Positions 50,949-59,276 of a stretch of DNA of 64,000 nt are shown piece by piece. Source of the stretch: Chloroflexota bacterium (GTDB lineage Bacteria; Chloroflexota; Anaerolineae; UBA2200). The stretch lies in assembly GCA_014360755.1 (NCBI GenBank), contig JACIWX010000005.1:62001-126000 (forward strand). Direction: 5' to 3'. The notes under the pieces were generated by a model. That model was not told the DNA's origin. It was given only the letters and a program-made list of their open reading frames with translations, and searched no databases. Each line of letters opens with the position of its first letter. Position 1 is the first letter of the stretch. The position numbers were made by a program, and so were the translations under genes.

Positions 50949-51698
50949 TCAAGGCAGCGCGAACAAGTTGCTCAATTGCGCAAGAACAACATCGTTCGTC
51001 TCTGCATTTCCTTCGATAGCAATCACGCGCACTGGCCATGCGTCAAGGCCCACAATGCGCATTGGCAGAGCAATGAGGAAGACGCGTTTCTGGGTCAATT
51101 CACCCAAATGCCCCATACACTCAATGACCGGAATAGGGTCTTCACGATCGAAAAAGATGAAATGATTGGGTTCATGCTCTGCGCCCCCGCGCACCTCAAA
51201 GCCAGAACTATCGGTACCCAAAGCACTGATCTTGCGGTCATTAGCCAGCCAATCTGCAGCTTTCTTAGTAACATAGGGCCGATCGTGTGAGTTTGGCGTG
51301 CGGTACAGGTTGTCTCTGCCTGTCCAGGTGATGACAATATCCCTTTCGCGGATGTCTGCTGCCATGAAATCCTCGATATCTATTGGCTCATTGGTTTGCT
51401 TGTGCCGCAGGTCTACAATCGCTGCTTCCCCAACCAAACGCCTAAGGGGCAAAGTTGAGATATCCCGCCCGTTCGGTAAGAAATGCAGAGCGTATTCCAC
51501 ATGCGTGCCCACATGCGACCAAAGAGCAACTTCATAAAGAATTGAGCCAGGACCAGTACGCTCCTTCTGGGGCTTGATCTCGAGTTTGTATTGCTCTTTC
51601 CCTGGATAAAGCACATGCGAAAGCTCTACTACGCGAGTGCTTAGGCTAACCGCACCTGAACAACACACTTCTTGAGGGCTATTTGTCATTGTTACCAT
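50949..51698 (-). CDS. Cyclase-family metal-dependent hydrolase
   Basis: A 249-residue protein of the cyclase/kynurenine formamidase family. VELSHVLYPG (first strand), WSHVGTHVEYALHFLPNGRD (HxGTHxDxPxH-like metal site, with Glu replacing the usual Asp) and ALGTDSSGFE are seen. These enzymes open amide or lactone-type bonds with a metal. ATG 51698 follows GAGGAG; the longer frame adds 16 residues without homology. As second gene of the operon it may open a lactone or similar intermediate before oxidation by the Ldh2-type enzyme. Confidence 0.82.
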   Translation of the reverse strand: MVTMTNSPQEVCCSGAVSLSTRVVELSHVLYPGKEQYKLEIKPQKERTGPGSILYEVALWSHVGTHVEYALHFLPNGRDISTLPLRRLVGEAAIVDLRHKQTNEPIDIEDFMAADIRERDIVITWTGRDNLYRTPNSHDRPYVTKKAADWLANDRKISALGTDSSGFEVRGGAEHEPNHFIFFDREDPIPVIECMGHLGELTQKRVFLIALPMRIVGLDAWPVRVIAIEGNAETNDVVLAQLSNLFALP

Positions 51699-51752
51699 GT
51701 GATTTTCTCCTCTGCTTTCTGGGTTTGTGGTATAGGACCTCGCCATCTCGAC

Positions 51753-52616
51753 TCACTTTTCAATTCGGGAAACGATGCTGTTCTGTGCGCCGCTTTTCTC
51801 TAGCATATTACTGCTAAGCCCCACCCATTCCTCACCCGCTTGTGCCTCTCCGCGAACTCGACCAGGTAGTTTAACCTCAAGTAGGTTGTTACCAGCAACA
51901 AAGAAACGGAAATGGTCTCCACGGAATACAGATTTGGTCGAACGCACAGGCAATTCGCCTTCGGCGTAGACGATACCGCGGATCAGCAGGAGCGGAGCCC
52001 CTTGCCGGATTCCGAGCAGACTGGCCTCATCCGGCCGGGCCAGTGCAGCCTCAACATAGTCGCGTGAGGCGACAATACGTAGGCCACTGATCTCCTCCAT
52101 CACTTTGTTTAAGGGACGGCTAGTAACGTCTTCATCCAGCAGGCGCAGGAAGCGCTCTTTGGGTATGTAGGAAATATGGATAGCCATAGGTTGATTCTCG
52201 ACGTAACGTAGACGCCTAAGGAAAATCACTTCTTCTTGTGGGGGAAGTTGTAGATCGCGGGCCACACGAGGCGGTGCCGCAACGAGCTCCAAATTGAGTA
52301 CTTTGGTGGACACAAACAGCCCTAGTGTGCGCATGGCAGTACTGAAACTGAACACCGTGAGTGGCGCAAACGGTGTCTTGGGTTGGGCGACAAAGGTCCC
52401 CTTGCCAGGGCGACGGAAGAGGATGCCTTCCATGACTAGTGTATCAATCGCCCGCCGTGCTGTCATCCGGCTGATGCCATAGGTCTGCGCCAGCTCGAGT
52501 TCTGAGGGGATACGATCGCCCGGGCGCAATTTTCCACTCTCTATCCAGCCACGTAACAGCTCTTCGATTTGGAGATACAAAGGCTGAGCGGACGTTTTAT
52601 CCAAGGTCACTATCAT
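51753..52616 (-). CDS. GntR-family transcriptional regulator (HutC subfamily)
   Basis: A 287-residue repressor-type protein. The N-terminal winged helix (PLYLQIEELLRGWIESG, RIPSELELAQTYGISRMTA, GKGTFVA) is standard GntR. From about residue 85 a UTRA effector domain follows (FSFSTAMRTLG, RLRYVENQPMAIHISYIP, LLLIRGIVYAEGELP). HutC-type regulators respond to sugars, sugar acids or histidine-pathway compounds. The gene leads the cyclase, Ldh2, epimerase-like, GutM-like and SIS genes. It is read from a consensus promoter whose start region carries three direct repeats, probably its own operator. Confidence 0.92.
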   Translation of the reverse strand: MIVTLDKTSAQPLYLQIEELLRGWIESGKLRPGDRIPSELELAQTYGISRMTARRAIDTLVMEGILFRRPGKGTFVAQPKTPFAPLTVFSFSTAMRTLGLFVSTKVLNLELVAAPPRVARDLQLPPQEEVIFLRRLRYVENQPMAIHISYIPKERFLRLLDEDVTSRPLNKVMEEISGLRIVASRDYVEAALARPDEASLLGIRQGAPLLLIRGIVYAEGELPVRSTKSVFRGDHFRFFVAGNNLLEVKLPGRVRGEAQAGEEWVGLSSNMLEKSGAQNSIVSRIEK

Positions 52617-52640
52617 ACTCCCATGCGCACTGCCTTGTGT

Positions 52641-52670
52641 TATACATGACTATACATGCCTATACATTAT
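52641..52670 (-). promoter_or_regulatory. Triple 10-bp direct repeat, likely GntR operator
   Basis: TATACATGAC, TATACATGCC and TATACATTAT follow one another with an exact 10-bp period (plus strand). They cover the expected transcription start and first bases of the gntR transcript, where a bound repressor would block initiation. Confidence 0.65.
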
Positions 52671-52694
52671 ACCACACTTTTTCAATTTTGTCAA
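52666..52694 (-). promoter_or_regulatory. Consensus sigma70 promoter of the gntR operon
   Basis: On the minus strand, TTGACA (52694-52689), a 17-base spacer and TATAAT (52671-52666) form a perfect consensus. The insertion sequence begins 13 bases upstream, at 52708. Confidence 0.88.
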
Positions 52695-52707
52695 GCGGAC
52701 GTATTCT

Positions 52708-54101
52708 GAGAGTGTTGAAAAAGTTTGTTGGTTTTGTATACTGGGTGAAAGGGAGTAAATGATCGCTCATGCATATTACCTGCGGGAGGGGCCGAAATGG
52801 GTAGCGAGAGATTCAAACCAAACACTAACCATTCCTTTTTTGGCGGATTTTTATACCAACAGGTCATCCCCAACGATCACTTTTTGGTGCAACTGAAGCA
52901 GGTTATCCCCTGGCAACGTTTCACCTACAAACTGGTGAAGTACTATCGCGGGGGCGGCAAGGAGGGCCGACCGCCTTATGACCCGGTGGTGTTGCTGAAG
53001 ATGTTACTCCTGGCCTACCTGTATCACCTTTCTGAGCGCCAAGTAGAGGAGCAAAGCAACCTCTATTTGCCTGCGAAGTACTTTCTTGGTCTGGGGGTGG
53101 ATGAGAAAGCTCCTGACCACACAATCTTGACGGCGTTCAAGAAGCGCCTTTTGGAGAATGGGAAGCTGGCGGCCTATGAGCAGCTGTTGCAGGAGATCGT
53201 GCGCCTGGCGGTGGAGAAAGGGGTGAAGTTTGGTGCACTGCAGATTGTGGACAGCACGCACAGTATAGCCAAGGTGAATGTGCAGCAGGATGAACGGCGG
53301 CAAAGGAAAGGGCAACCTCCCGGAGATCGCAGTGCTTATTGGGGGGGTGAAGGGCAGCTACAAGGTGCGGGATGAAGAGGGGAAGCCCCAAGAGCGTAGG
53401 GAGTATTTCTATGGCTACAAGATGCATGCCAGTATGAATGCCCAGAGTGGCCTCATTACTAGCCTGTGCTGCTCCAGCGGCAACCGCCCGGATAACGAAT
53501 ACTTCTGTCGCTTGGTCCAAGCGGACCTCGCGCAAGGGCTACCCGTGGATACCTACGCTGGTGACCGTGCGTATGATGACAGCGCATGGCATGTTTTCTT
53601 GCAGGCCAAGCACTTGCATGATGCCCTGAAGCTGAACGAGTACCGTAGGCAAAAGAAAGATGGGCACAAAGGGGTATGGGAAGAACTACAAGCCAGTGCG
53701 CATGATCAAAACGGCATCAGGCAAAGATACCAGATCGAGCGCAAGTTTGGAGAAGGGAAAAGAGGACATGGCTTGGGGAGGTGCCGGTATGTCGGACTGA
53801 TACGCTATGCCCTACAGTGCTTTTTGACCGCCATCGTGTTGAACCTCAAACGATTGGTGTGGTTGCTGAGGGGAGTGCCTTTCAAGGGCCGGGCCAGGGC
53901 GGTGGCCTAAGCCGAGGGAGAAGTGCGCCTGATGAGCGGGGAGATACGCTAAGAGCGACCTCTCGGCAAAAATCAGGTGGTATCTTGGCCTGCGGCAGCC
54001 CTTGCATGGGACTCTAGAGGCCTGCACCGATCCATAAAGAGTTCAATACCCCCTCCAAAAAGGGGAACATTTCCCCATTACCCACCTTTTTCAACACCCT
54101 C
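52708..54101 (+). mobile_element. Insertion sequence with DUF772/DDE transposase (IS5/IS1182-type), 1394 bp
   Basis: Imperfect 16-bp terminal inverted repeats, GAGAGTGTTGAAAAAG (52708-52723) and CTTTTTCAACACCCTC (54086-54101), with one mismatch, enclose a transposase gene split by a frameshift. No target duplication is obvious. The ends match those of five short noncoding elements in the window. The roughly 185 bases after the transposase gene are noncoding. Confidence 0.85.
52797..53910 (+). pseudogene. Transposase, frameshifted at a G7 run
   Basis: The first frame (52797-53375) encodes the DUF772-type N-terminal domain (YDPVVLLKMLLLAYLYHLS, DHTILTAFKKRL) and the first catalytic Asp (QIVDSTHS). 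The second frame (to 53910) encodes the rest of the DDE domain (YGYKMHASMNAQSG, YAGDRAYDDSAW, and RYQIERKFGEGKRGHG with the final Glu). Together they would give about 370 residues. The frames switch at seven Gs (53341-53347); six would restore YWGVKGSYK in one frame. So this is a one-base insertion, a sequencing error, or a slippage site. The catalytic residues themselves appear intact. Confidence 0.82.
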
Positions 54102-54113
54102 CAGGAGCCATTC

Positions 54114-54764
54114 TTATTCATGTGCCAGTGTCAGCCCCCACACGGCGTGCACGTGCCCCTGTTGCAGTGCCTGAGCACAAGCGCGCAGCGTTGCGCCTGT
54201 AGTGAGCACATCGTCTACGAGCAGGATGCTCAGCCCGCTGAGGCTATCGTCCATGCAGCGGAAGGCGTTGCGCACATTTTCGGCCCGTTGGGCGGCATTC
54301 AGCCCAACCTGGGGAGGGGTAGGGGTGATGCGCCGCAAAGCGTGTTCGGCGACGGGCAAGGCTGTGTGGCGGGCCAACTCTCTGGCTAAGAGCGTGGATT
54401 GGTTATAACCGCGCTCACGGAGGCGCTGGGGATGCAAGGGTACCGGTACAATCACATCCACTGGCCAAGGCTCTGCCTCCCAACAGTCGTAGAGGATCTC
54501 GCCAAGTGTGCCAGCCAACGCGCGCAGCCCCTTGTACTTGAAGCAATGGATGGCTTCGCGCAACGGACCACCCAAGCGGGCAGCTGACCGAACTCCCTGC
54601 AGTGGCCACGGATCGTCCATCAAGGAGGGCCAGGGAGGCTCAAAGAATATTACCTGGTCTATGCAGGATGGACATAGCCAATAGCCAGCCTTGTTGCAGG
54701 CTACACAATGCGGAGGAAAAAGCCAATTGAGCACTACCTCGAACAGGGTGGAGTGTTTTGCCAT
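54114..54764 (-). CDS. ComF-family phosphoribosyltransferase-like protein
   Basis: A 216-residue ComF protein. A zinc-ribbon (PPHCVACNKAGYWLCPSC) lies near residue 17. A PRTase-fold domain follows with VPVPLHPQRLRERGYNQS and the PRPP-binding loop ILLVDDVLTTGATLRAC. ComF proteins take part in DNA uptake or processing in competent bacteria, though many non-competent species keep them. The gene ends 12 bases from the insertion sequence. The DUF4352-like lipoprotein gene lies upstream on the same strand, 54 bases away. Confidence 0.92.
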   Translation of the reverse strand: MAKHSTLFEVVLNWLFPPHCVACNKAGYWLCPSCIDQVIFFEPPWPSLMDDPWPLQGVRSAARLGGPLREAIHCFKYKGLRALAGTLGEILYDCWEAEPWPVDVIVPVPLHPQRLRERGYNQSTLLARELARHTALPVAEHALRRITPTPPQVGLNAAQRAENVRNAFRCMDDSLSGLSILLVDDVLTTGATLRACAQALQQGHVHAVWGLTLAHE

Positions 54765-54818
54765 AGGAATGCAACCGTCAGAGAATGTAGCCTTACGCTT
54801 TACGTTTCTCTCTATCTT

Positions 54819-55367
54819 TTACTGCGTGGGCAGATTCCCCAGCAAAAAGACTGCGCTGCGTGACCATGGCAGCAGCCCGCTGCGGAAGACCCAGCGCAGG
54901 TTTTGAGCGTTGGCTGGGATTTGGTAAGCAGCAGCGCCATACACTTTCTGACCAACCCCAATTCCCCCTTGGGGGACAAACCAATTGTGCAAGCGTGCTG
55001 CCATCACGCTGGCTTGTGAATCTAAGGTGTAGGAGCGGTTGTTCCCATCAAGCAATGTCATTTGCTTTTCCGGCATGACATAACGGATCCGTCCACTGCT
55101 GTTCTGCAGCGTCAACTCTACCGCGCAAAGGGCGTAGCCTTCTATGGGTTGGTGCCATTGGTCTGGCGCCAAGGTGGAGAAGCTGTGCACGGTAATCTGC
55201 CAGCCATCTACCTCAGCCGTTTCACCCAGTGCATAGAGATGCTCTGTGCTAGGCTGCTTCATACAGGCTATAGCGAGGGAAACCAAGATGAAGCCGCACC
55301 CTATGCTTGCCAGGATTTCCCTACGGGAAATTCGTCGTCGCCTCAACTGTCTTGTCCCACTGTACAT
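54819..55367 (-). CDS. DUF4352-like lipoprotein
   Basis: A 182-residue exported protein. A positively charged start (RQLRRRRISRREIL) and hydrophobic helix end in LAIACMKQ, a lipobox. The mature part is a beta-sandwich with ALGETAEVDGWQITVHSFST, CAVELTLQNSSGR and MTLLDGNNRSYTLDSQA, the DUF4352 pattern. ATG 55367 lies behind GGAG; the frame is open 30 codons further but without signal features. The role of this family is unknown; members are often antigen-like surface proteins. Confidence 0.72.
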   Translation of the reverse strand: MYSGTRQLRRRRISRREILASIGCGFILVSLAIACMKQPSTEHLYALGETAEVDGWQITVHSFSTLAPDQWHQPIEGYALCAVELTLQNSSGRIRYVMPEKQMTLLDGNNRSYTLDSQASVMAARLHNWFVPQGGIGVGQKVYGAAAYQIPANAQNLRWVFRSGLLPWSRSAVFLLGNLPTQ

Positions 55368-55433
55368 GAGTATTGCTCCATTTGGAACTCGGCACATATT
55401 ATGGCACAGAAGAGGTGATGGGTCAAAAAGGTT

Positions 55434-55462
55434 TTGCCAAATTGACATTGCTGGCATATAAT
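55434..55462 (+). promoter_or_regulatory. Sigma70-type promoter
   Basis: TTGCCA (55434-55439), a 17-base spacer and TATAAT (55457-55462), 38 bases before the DNRLRE protein gene. Confidence 0.75.
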
Positions 55463-55499
55463 CGCTCTGTGCTATATAGCCTGAATAAGGAGACGTTTC

Positions 55500-56879
55500 A
55501 TGCGGCGATTGCTGCTCGTGGTAGGACTGGTTGCTTCGGCTGCTGCTCTTTTCCTGACCGTTGTCCTATTTGTCCTGCGCGGCGAAACGGTGGTGGAGGT
55601 CTTCCCTCTAGACCCTGAGGTACTGGAGTTACCTTTGCCTACCGAGGAGGCTTCCGCGGCTGATATAGCGGAGATAACCCCCACAGCTACTCCACCCTAT
55701 ATTGCGCCAAGCAAACCTGCTGTTGTTACCTTGCAACAAGGGCTCGATGGCTATAAGGGGTGCACGGATACATATATCTATTACTACTTACCGGATAGCA
55801 ATTTCTGTGATAATCCTTCTTTGCTCTTGGTTGCTGCCAATAGAGGTGCGATTCTAATCCGCTTTGACCTCACCAAGCTTCCTGACAGTGTGGTAGGGCT
55901 CAATAGCGACTCGCATATCCATGAGGCAACGTTGTACTTATATGCGGTGCAAGGACAAGCTAATACCGTGATTGGTGTTTACCAGCCTCGACGTGCCTGG
56001 GATGCCTGCACCGTGACCTGGAATACGCCATGGCAAGGGCCAGGAGCAGATGGGGCTTTGGACCGCGATGCAGAGCCCCGAGTGGAGGCGAAAGAAAAAG
56101 AAATCCCTGGGTTTCTCGAAATTAACCTCATTGGTATCATTCAAGAATGGCTGCGTGACCCTGAACACAATTATGGATTGATCCTCAAATGCTTCGACCA
56201 GCGAGTGCCGTCCCATCATGTCTTTATGTCCAGCGAAGCTGCTGTCCGCCCGAAGTTGGTTATTAAGTATGATCCTGCTTTGCCCACTCCCACACCAACT
56301 CAGACCTTGACGCCTACGCCTACCAAGACGCCTACTTCGACCCCAATGCCAACTACTACCCCAATTGGTACTGCCACTCATACCCCCATACCGCTTCCCA
56401 CCCTTTCTCCGCGCGTGGTGGAAGTGCACTGGCGCGAGCGGATGGATGTCAGCAAGCCCTATTCCATTACGGTAACATTTCGGCCAGCGACGACATCTGC
56501 AGCGATCAGTCCTGCTCACCTCTATGTGCTGAGCGTGAATGCGCAGTTGACTGCGCCCACTTTCGAAGTGGTGAGCGATTCTCCACAAGAGCAGGTGCTG
56601 GAGGACCTGACAGGTTCGCTTTCCTGGTCTTGGCAGGTTACGCCGCGCATTGTGGGCTTGCAACCTTTGTCCATTGATTTGCTCTTTGCCTGGAAACAGG
56701 TTGCCGGGGCAGCGCCCATCACGGGTAAGGAGCCCGGCGTCTGGTATCAGACAAAAATAATCAGGGTGGGTAAGCCTTTCATTCCCTGGTCGTGGCTAGA
56801 GATGCTGCGCAATGCCCTGATCATCGTGAGTATCCTATGCCTAATCGGTTGGTATGTGCTGAGGAGACGCCAGAGATAG
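55500..56879 (+). CDS. Membrane-anchored DNRLRE-domain protein with Thr/Pro linker
   Basis: A 459-residue envelope protein. It has an N-terminal membrane helix (residues 4-26) and a C-terminal helix (about 433-453) with an RRRQR tail. Between them lie a DNRLRE-type beta domain (about 75-258: TLQQGLDGYKGCTDTYI, ILIRFDLTKL, WNTPWQGPGADG), a Thr/Pro linker (about 260-300) and a second beta-rich domain (about 305-420) of unknown family. The DNRLRE part matches that of the protein at 7692. AAGGAG precedes the ATG. Both ends anchored in the membrane is unusual. Its role is unknown, probably at the cell surface. Confidence 0.72.
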   Translation: MRRLLLVVGLVASAAALFLTVVLFVLRGETVVEVFPLDPEVLELPLPTEEASAADIAEITPTATPPYIAPSKPAVVTLQQGLDGYKGCTDTYIYYYLPDSNFCDNPSLLLVAANRGAILIRFDLTKLPDSVVGLNSDSHIHEATLYLYAVQGQANTVIGVYQPRRAWDACTVTWNTPWQGPGADGALDRDAEPRVEAKEKEIPGFLEINLIGIIQEWLRDPEHNYGLILKCFDQRVPSHHVFMSSEAAVRPKLVIKYDPALPTPTPTQTLTPTPTKTPTSTPMPTTTPIGTATHTPIPLPTLSPRVVEVHWRERMDVSKPYSITVTFRPATTSAAISPAHLYVLSVNAQLTAPTFEVVSDSPQEQVLEDLTGSLSWSWQVTPRIVGLQPLSIDLLFAWKQVAGAAPITGKEPGVWYQTKIIRVGKPFIPWSWLEMLRNALIIVSILCLIGWYVLRRRQR

Positions 56880-56885
56880 GGTGAT

Positions 56886-56914
56886 TTGGCTTTTGGCAGC
56901 ATCTGCGGCATAAT
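56886..56914 (+). promoter_or_regulatory. Candidate promoter of glnA
   Basis: TTGGCT (56886-56891), a 17-base spacer and CATAAT (56909-56914) predict a start near 56921. Confidence 0.5.
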
Positions 56915-56922
56915 CTGCTCCG

Positions 56923-57010
56923 GATAGCAAGCGCAATGGGGGCCATAGTGGGCCTGCTATCGTTAGAACGACGGTGATCTCAAAGAAGGGGGTCGCCGTT
57001 TCTATTTTTT
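56923..57010 (+). promoter_or_regulatory. Structured glnA leader with attenuator-like terminator
   Basis: GATAGCA (56923-56929) pairs with TGCTATC (56955-56961), with an inner GGCC pair. Then ACGGTGATC (56971-56979) pairs with GGTCGCCGT (56991-56999, two G-T pairs) and is followed by TTCTATTTTTT. That is a hairpin plus U-run only 23 bases before the glnA start, which suggests conditional termination. Confidence 0.5.
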
Positions 57011-57032
57011 AGGAAAAATAAGGAGGCTGGAG

Positions 57033-58370
57033 GTGGAGGAACAGGCGAAGGAAGTCATAGCCAGGGCAAAAGCAGACCGTGTCTCTTTCATTAGCCTGCA
57101 GTTTACAGACCTTTTTGGCACAGTGAAGAATGTAACCATTCCTGTGAACAGGCTGGCAACGGCACTGGAGCACGGGGTCAATTTCGATGGGTCTTCCATT
57201 GAGGGCTTTGCGCGCATTTGCGAGAGCGATATGATCCTGCGTCCCGACTGCAGCACGTACAGTGTGCTGCCTTGGACAGCTGAGCATGAGCGGACGGCAC
57301 GGCTGATCTGCGATGTCTATGATACAGAAGGGCGGCCGTTTGTCGGCGATCCCCGCTACATCCTCAAACGGGCTTTGGCTCAAGCGCGGGAGATGGGATT
57401 TCAATACCATACGGGCCCTGAGGTGGAGTTTTTCCTTTTCAAAATAGATGGCAAGCCAAGCCCGGTGCCCCAGGACGTTGGCAGTTATTTTGACTTTTCC
57501 CCGCGCGATCTTGCGTCACAGGTGCGCAATCAAATCGCACTGGACTTGCAGGCGATGGGCATCGAAGTGGAGGCGACGCACCATGAAGTGGCGCCAGGGC
57601 AACATGAGGTTGATTTCCATTACAATGACGCCTTGGTCAGTGCCGACGCGGTCGTTACGTTGCGCTACACCATCAAGGCAGTAGCACAGAGCCAAGGTCT
57701 GTATGCCACCTTTATGCCCAAGCCTTTGTTTGGTGTGAACGGTTCAGGCATGCACACCCACCAGAGCCTGTGCACTTTGGATGGGCGCAATGCTTTCTAT
57801 GACCCCACAGATCCTTATCAGTTGTCGCGCATCGCCTACAATTTCATTGCCGGGCAAATGGCACATGCCCGAGCCCTGGCTGCTATCGTGGCTCCTACGG
57901 TGAATTCATACAAGCGGCTGGTTCCGGGCTATGAGGCTCCAGTGTACATCTGCTGGGGGCGGATTAACCGCTCCGCCCTGATCCGCATTCCGGCTCCTCC
58001 GCCTGGCCTTGCCGAGAACTCTGCCCGTTGCGAATTGCGTTGCCCTGATCCCAGTGCCAATCCCTATCTGGCTTTTGCTGCCATGTTGGTTACGGGCTTG
58101 GATGGCATTCGCCGCGGCCTGATGCCGCCACCGCCCGTGGAAGAGAATGTCTATGAATTTGATTCCCTCCAGTTGCATTCGCATGAAATCGCTTCGCTGC
58201 CGGGCACGTTGGAAGAGGCGTTGCAGGAGTTAGAGCGCGACCAGGTGATCGCAGAGGCGTTAGGCGAACACACTTTCCGCCGCTACCTGGAAGTGAAACG
58301 CCTTGAATGGGATGAGTACCGTGTTCAGGTCACGCCGTGGGAACTAGAGCGCTATTTGGCTTCGTTGTAA
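57033..58370 (+). CDS. glnA: Glutamine synthetase, type I
   Basis: A 445-residue enzyme joining ammonia to glutamate with ATP. Motifs are NFDGSSIEGFARI, GPEVEFFLF, HHEVAPGQHEVDF, the ATP-binding VNGSGMHTHQSL and the glutamate-site TVNSYKRLVPGYEAP. Length and the absence of a recognisable adenylylation-loop tyrosine motif suggest the GSI-alpha form, regulated by feedback rather than by GlnE. GTG 57033 follows AAGGAGG. The leader contains a terminator-like hairpin, so transcription attenuation may set its level. Confidence 0.95.
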   Translation: MEEQAKEVIARAKADRVSFISLQFTDLFGTVKNVTIPVNRLATALEHGVNFDGSSIEGFARICESDMILRPDCSTYSVLPWTAEHERTARLICDVYDTEGRPFVGDPRYILKRALAQAREMGFQYHTGPEVEFFLFKIDGKPSPVPQDVGSYFDFSPRDLASQVRNQIALDLQAMGIEVEATHHEVAPGQHEVDFHYNDALVSADAVVTLRYTIKAVAQSQGLYATFMPKPLFGVNGSGMHTHQSLCTLDGRNAFYDPTDPYQLSRIAYNFIAGQMAHARALAAIVAPTVNSYKRLVPGYEAPVYICWGRINRSALIRIPAPPPGLAENSARCELRCPDPSANPYLAFAAMLVTGLDGIRRGLMPPPPVEENVYEFDSLQLHSHEIASLPGTLEEALQELERDQVIAEALGEHTFRRYLEVKRLEWDEYRVQVTPWELERYLASL

Positions 58371-58412
58371 CGCAGAGGAGGGTGCTTGCCTGACAAGGGC
58401 ACTGCCTGGTGG

Positions 58413-59063
58413 CTAGGCGCTTTCTTGCCTCTGTGCCATGCGCACCAGAGCGAGGAATTCGGCGAGGATCATGGCTGTAGCACCCCAAACCTTGTACGAA
58501 GCGATGGCATAGACGGGGACTTCAAATCTCTGGTTGTCGCGAAAGTGGGTTTCAATCTGGCGAGTGGAGGGATCGAGCAGAAGTTCTACAGGTACTTCGA
58601 TGACCCGCAGCACTTCGTTTGGGTCAAAGTGCAGGTCGAAGGGCTGTGTGGCGTAGCCCACATAGGGATACACACAGAAACGACTCACGGGAATATAGAG
58701 CGGTGTAAGGGTTCCCAATAGTTCGATGGCTTCTCGTGGGATACCCAATTCCTCGCTCGTTTCGCGCACGGCAGTATCCGCGAAGGATTCATCCTGGGGT
58801 TCGCGCGCCCCGCCAGGCAGGGAAATCTGCCCTTTGTGCAGTTCGACGGTCTCTGTGCGGTAGGTCAGTGGCAAGACGAGATTGCCTTCTTGTTCATAAA
58901 GCAGCACCAAGACAGCGCCTTCGCGCGGACATGGGTTCGGCAGGTCTGGCCGATCTCCAGGTCGAGGGCGAACAGCCATTGTCTGTTGTGCTGCCCGTCC
59001 AGGGAGCGGGAGCTGCATGGCAGCACGGACTGTCTCTATGGTAACGGGCGCTTGTCTCAGCAT
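58413..59063 (-). CDS. NUDIX hydrolase, CoA pyrophosphatase-like
   Basis: A 216-residue protein. The NUDIX box is GGAREPQDESFADTAVRETSEELGI, preceded by KGQISLPGG. These, with the upstream YRTETVELHKG, match the NudL/YeaB CoA-pyrophosphatase group. It would clear CoA derivatives or similar nucleoside diphosphates. It is convergent with glnA, 42 bases apart, and divergent from the next gene by 213 bases. Confidence 0.88.
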   Translation of the reverse strand: MLRQAPVTIETVRAAMQLPLPGRAAQQTMAVRPRPGDRPDLPNPCPREGAVLVLLYEQEGNLVLPLTYRTETVELHKGQISLPGGAREPQDESFADTAVRETSEELGIPREAIELLGTLTPLYIPVSRFCVYPYVGYATQPFDLHFDPNEVLRVIEVPVELLLDPSTRQIETHFRDNQRFEVPVYAIASYKVWGATAMILAEFLALVRMAQRQESA

Positions 59064-59276
59064 GGAACCATTTTACCGCTGAGGGGCAGTTCCGGCAAAC
59101 AACGGGTCAGATTCTGAATGCCAAGCGCAAACTCCATCGGTAATATTGCTTGCTGGACCTTGCGTATGGAGGCAAGCGCTTCCGCGTCATGCGGGCAATG
59201 TGCGCGGGTGTGCTATAATCCAAGCAGTGCAAAAGATGAGGTAAGGTTTTTTCGATATGTGCATGGGATGGGATAG

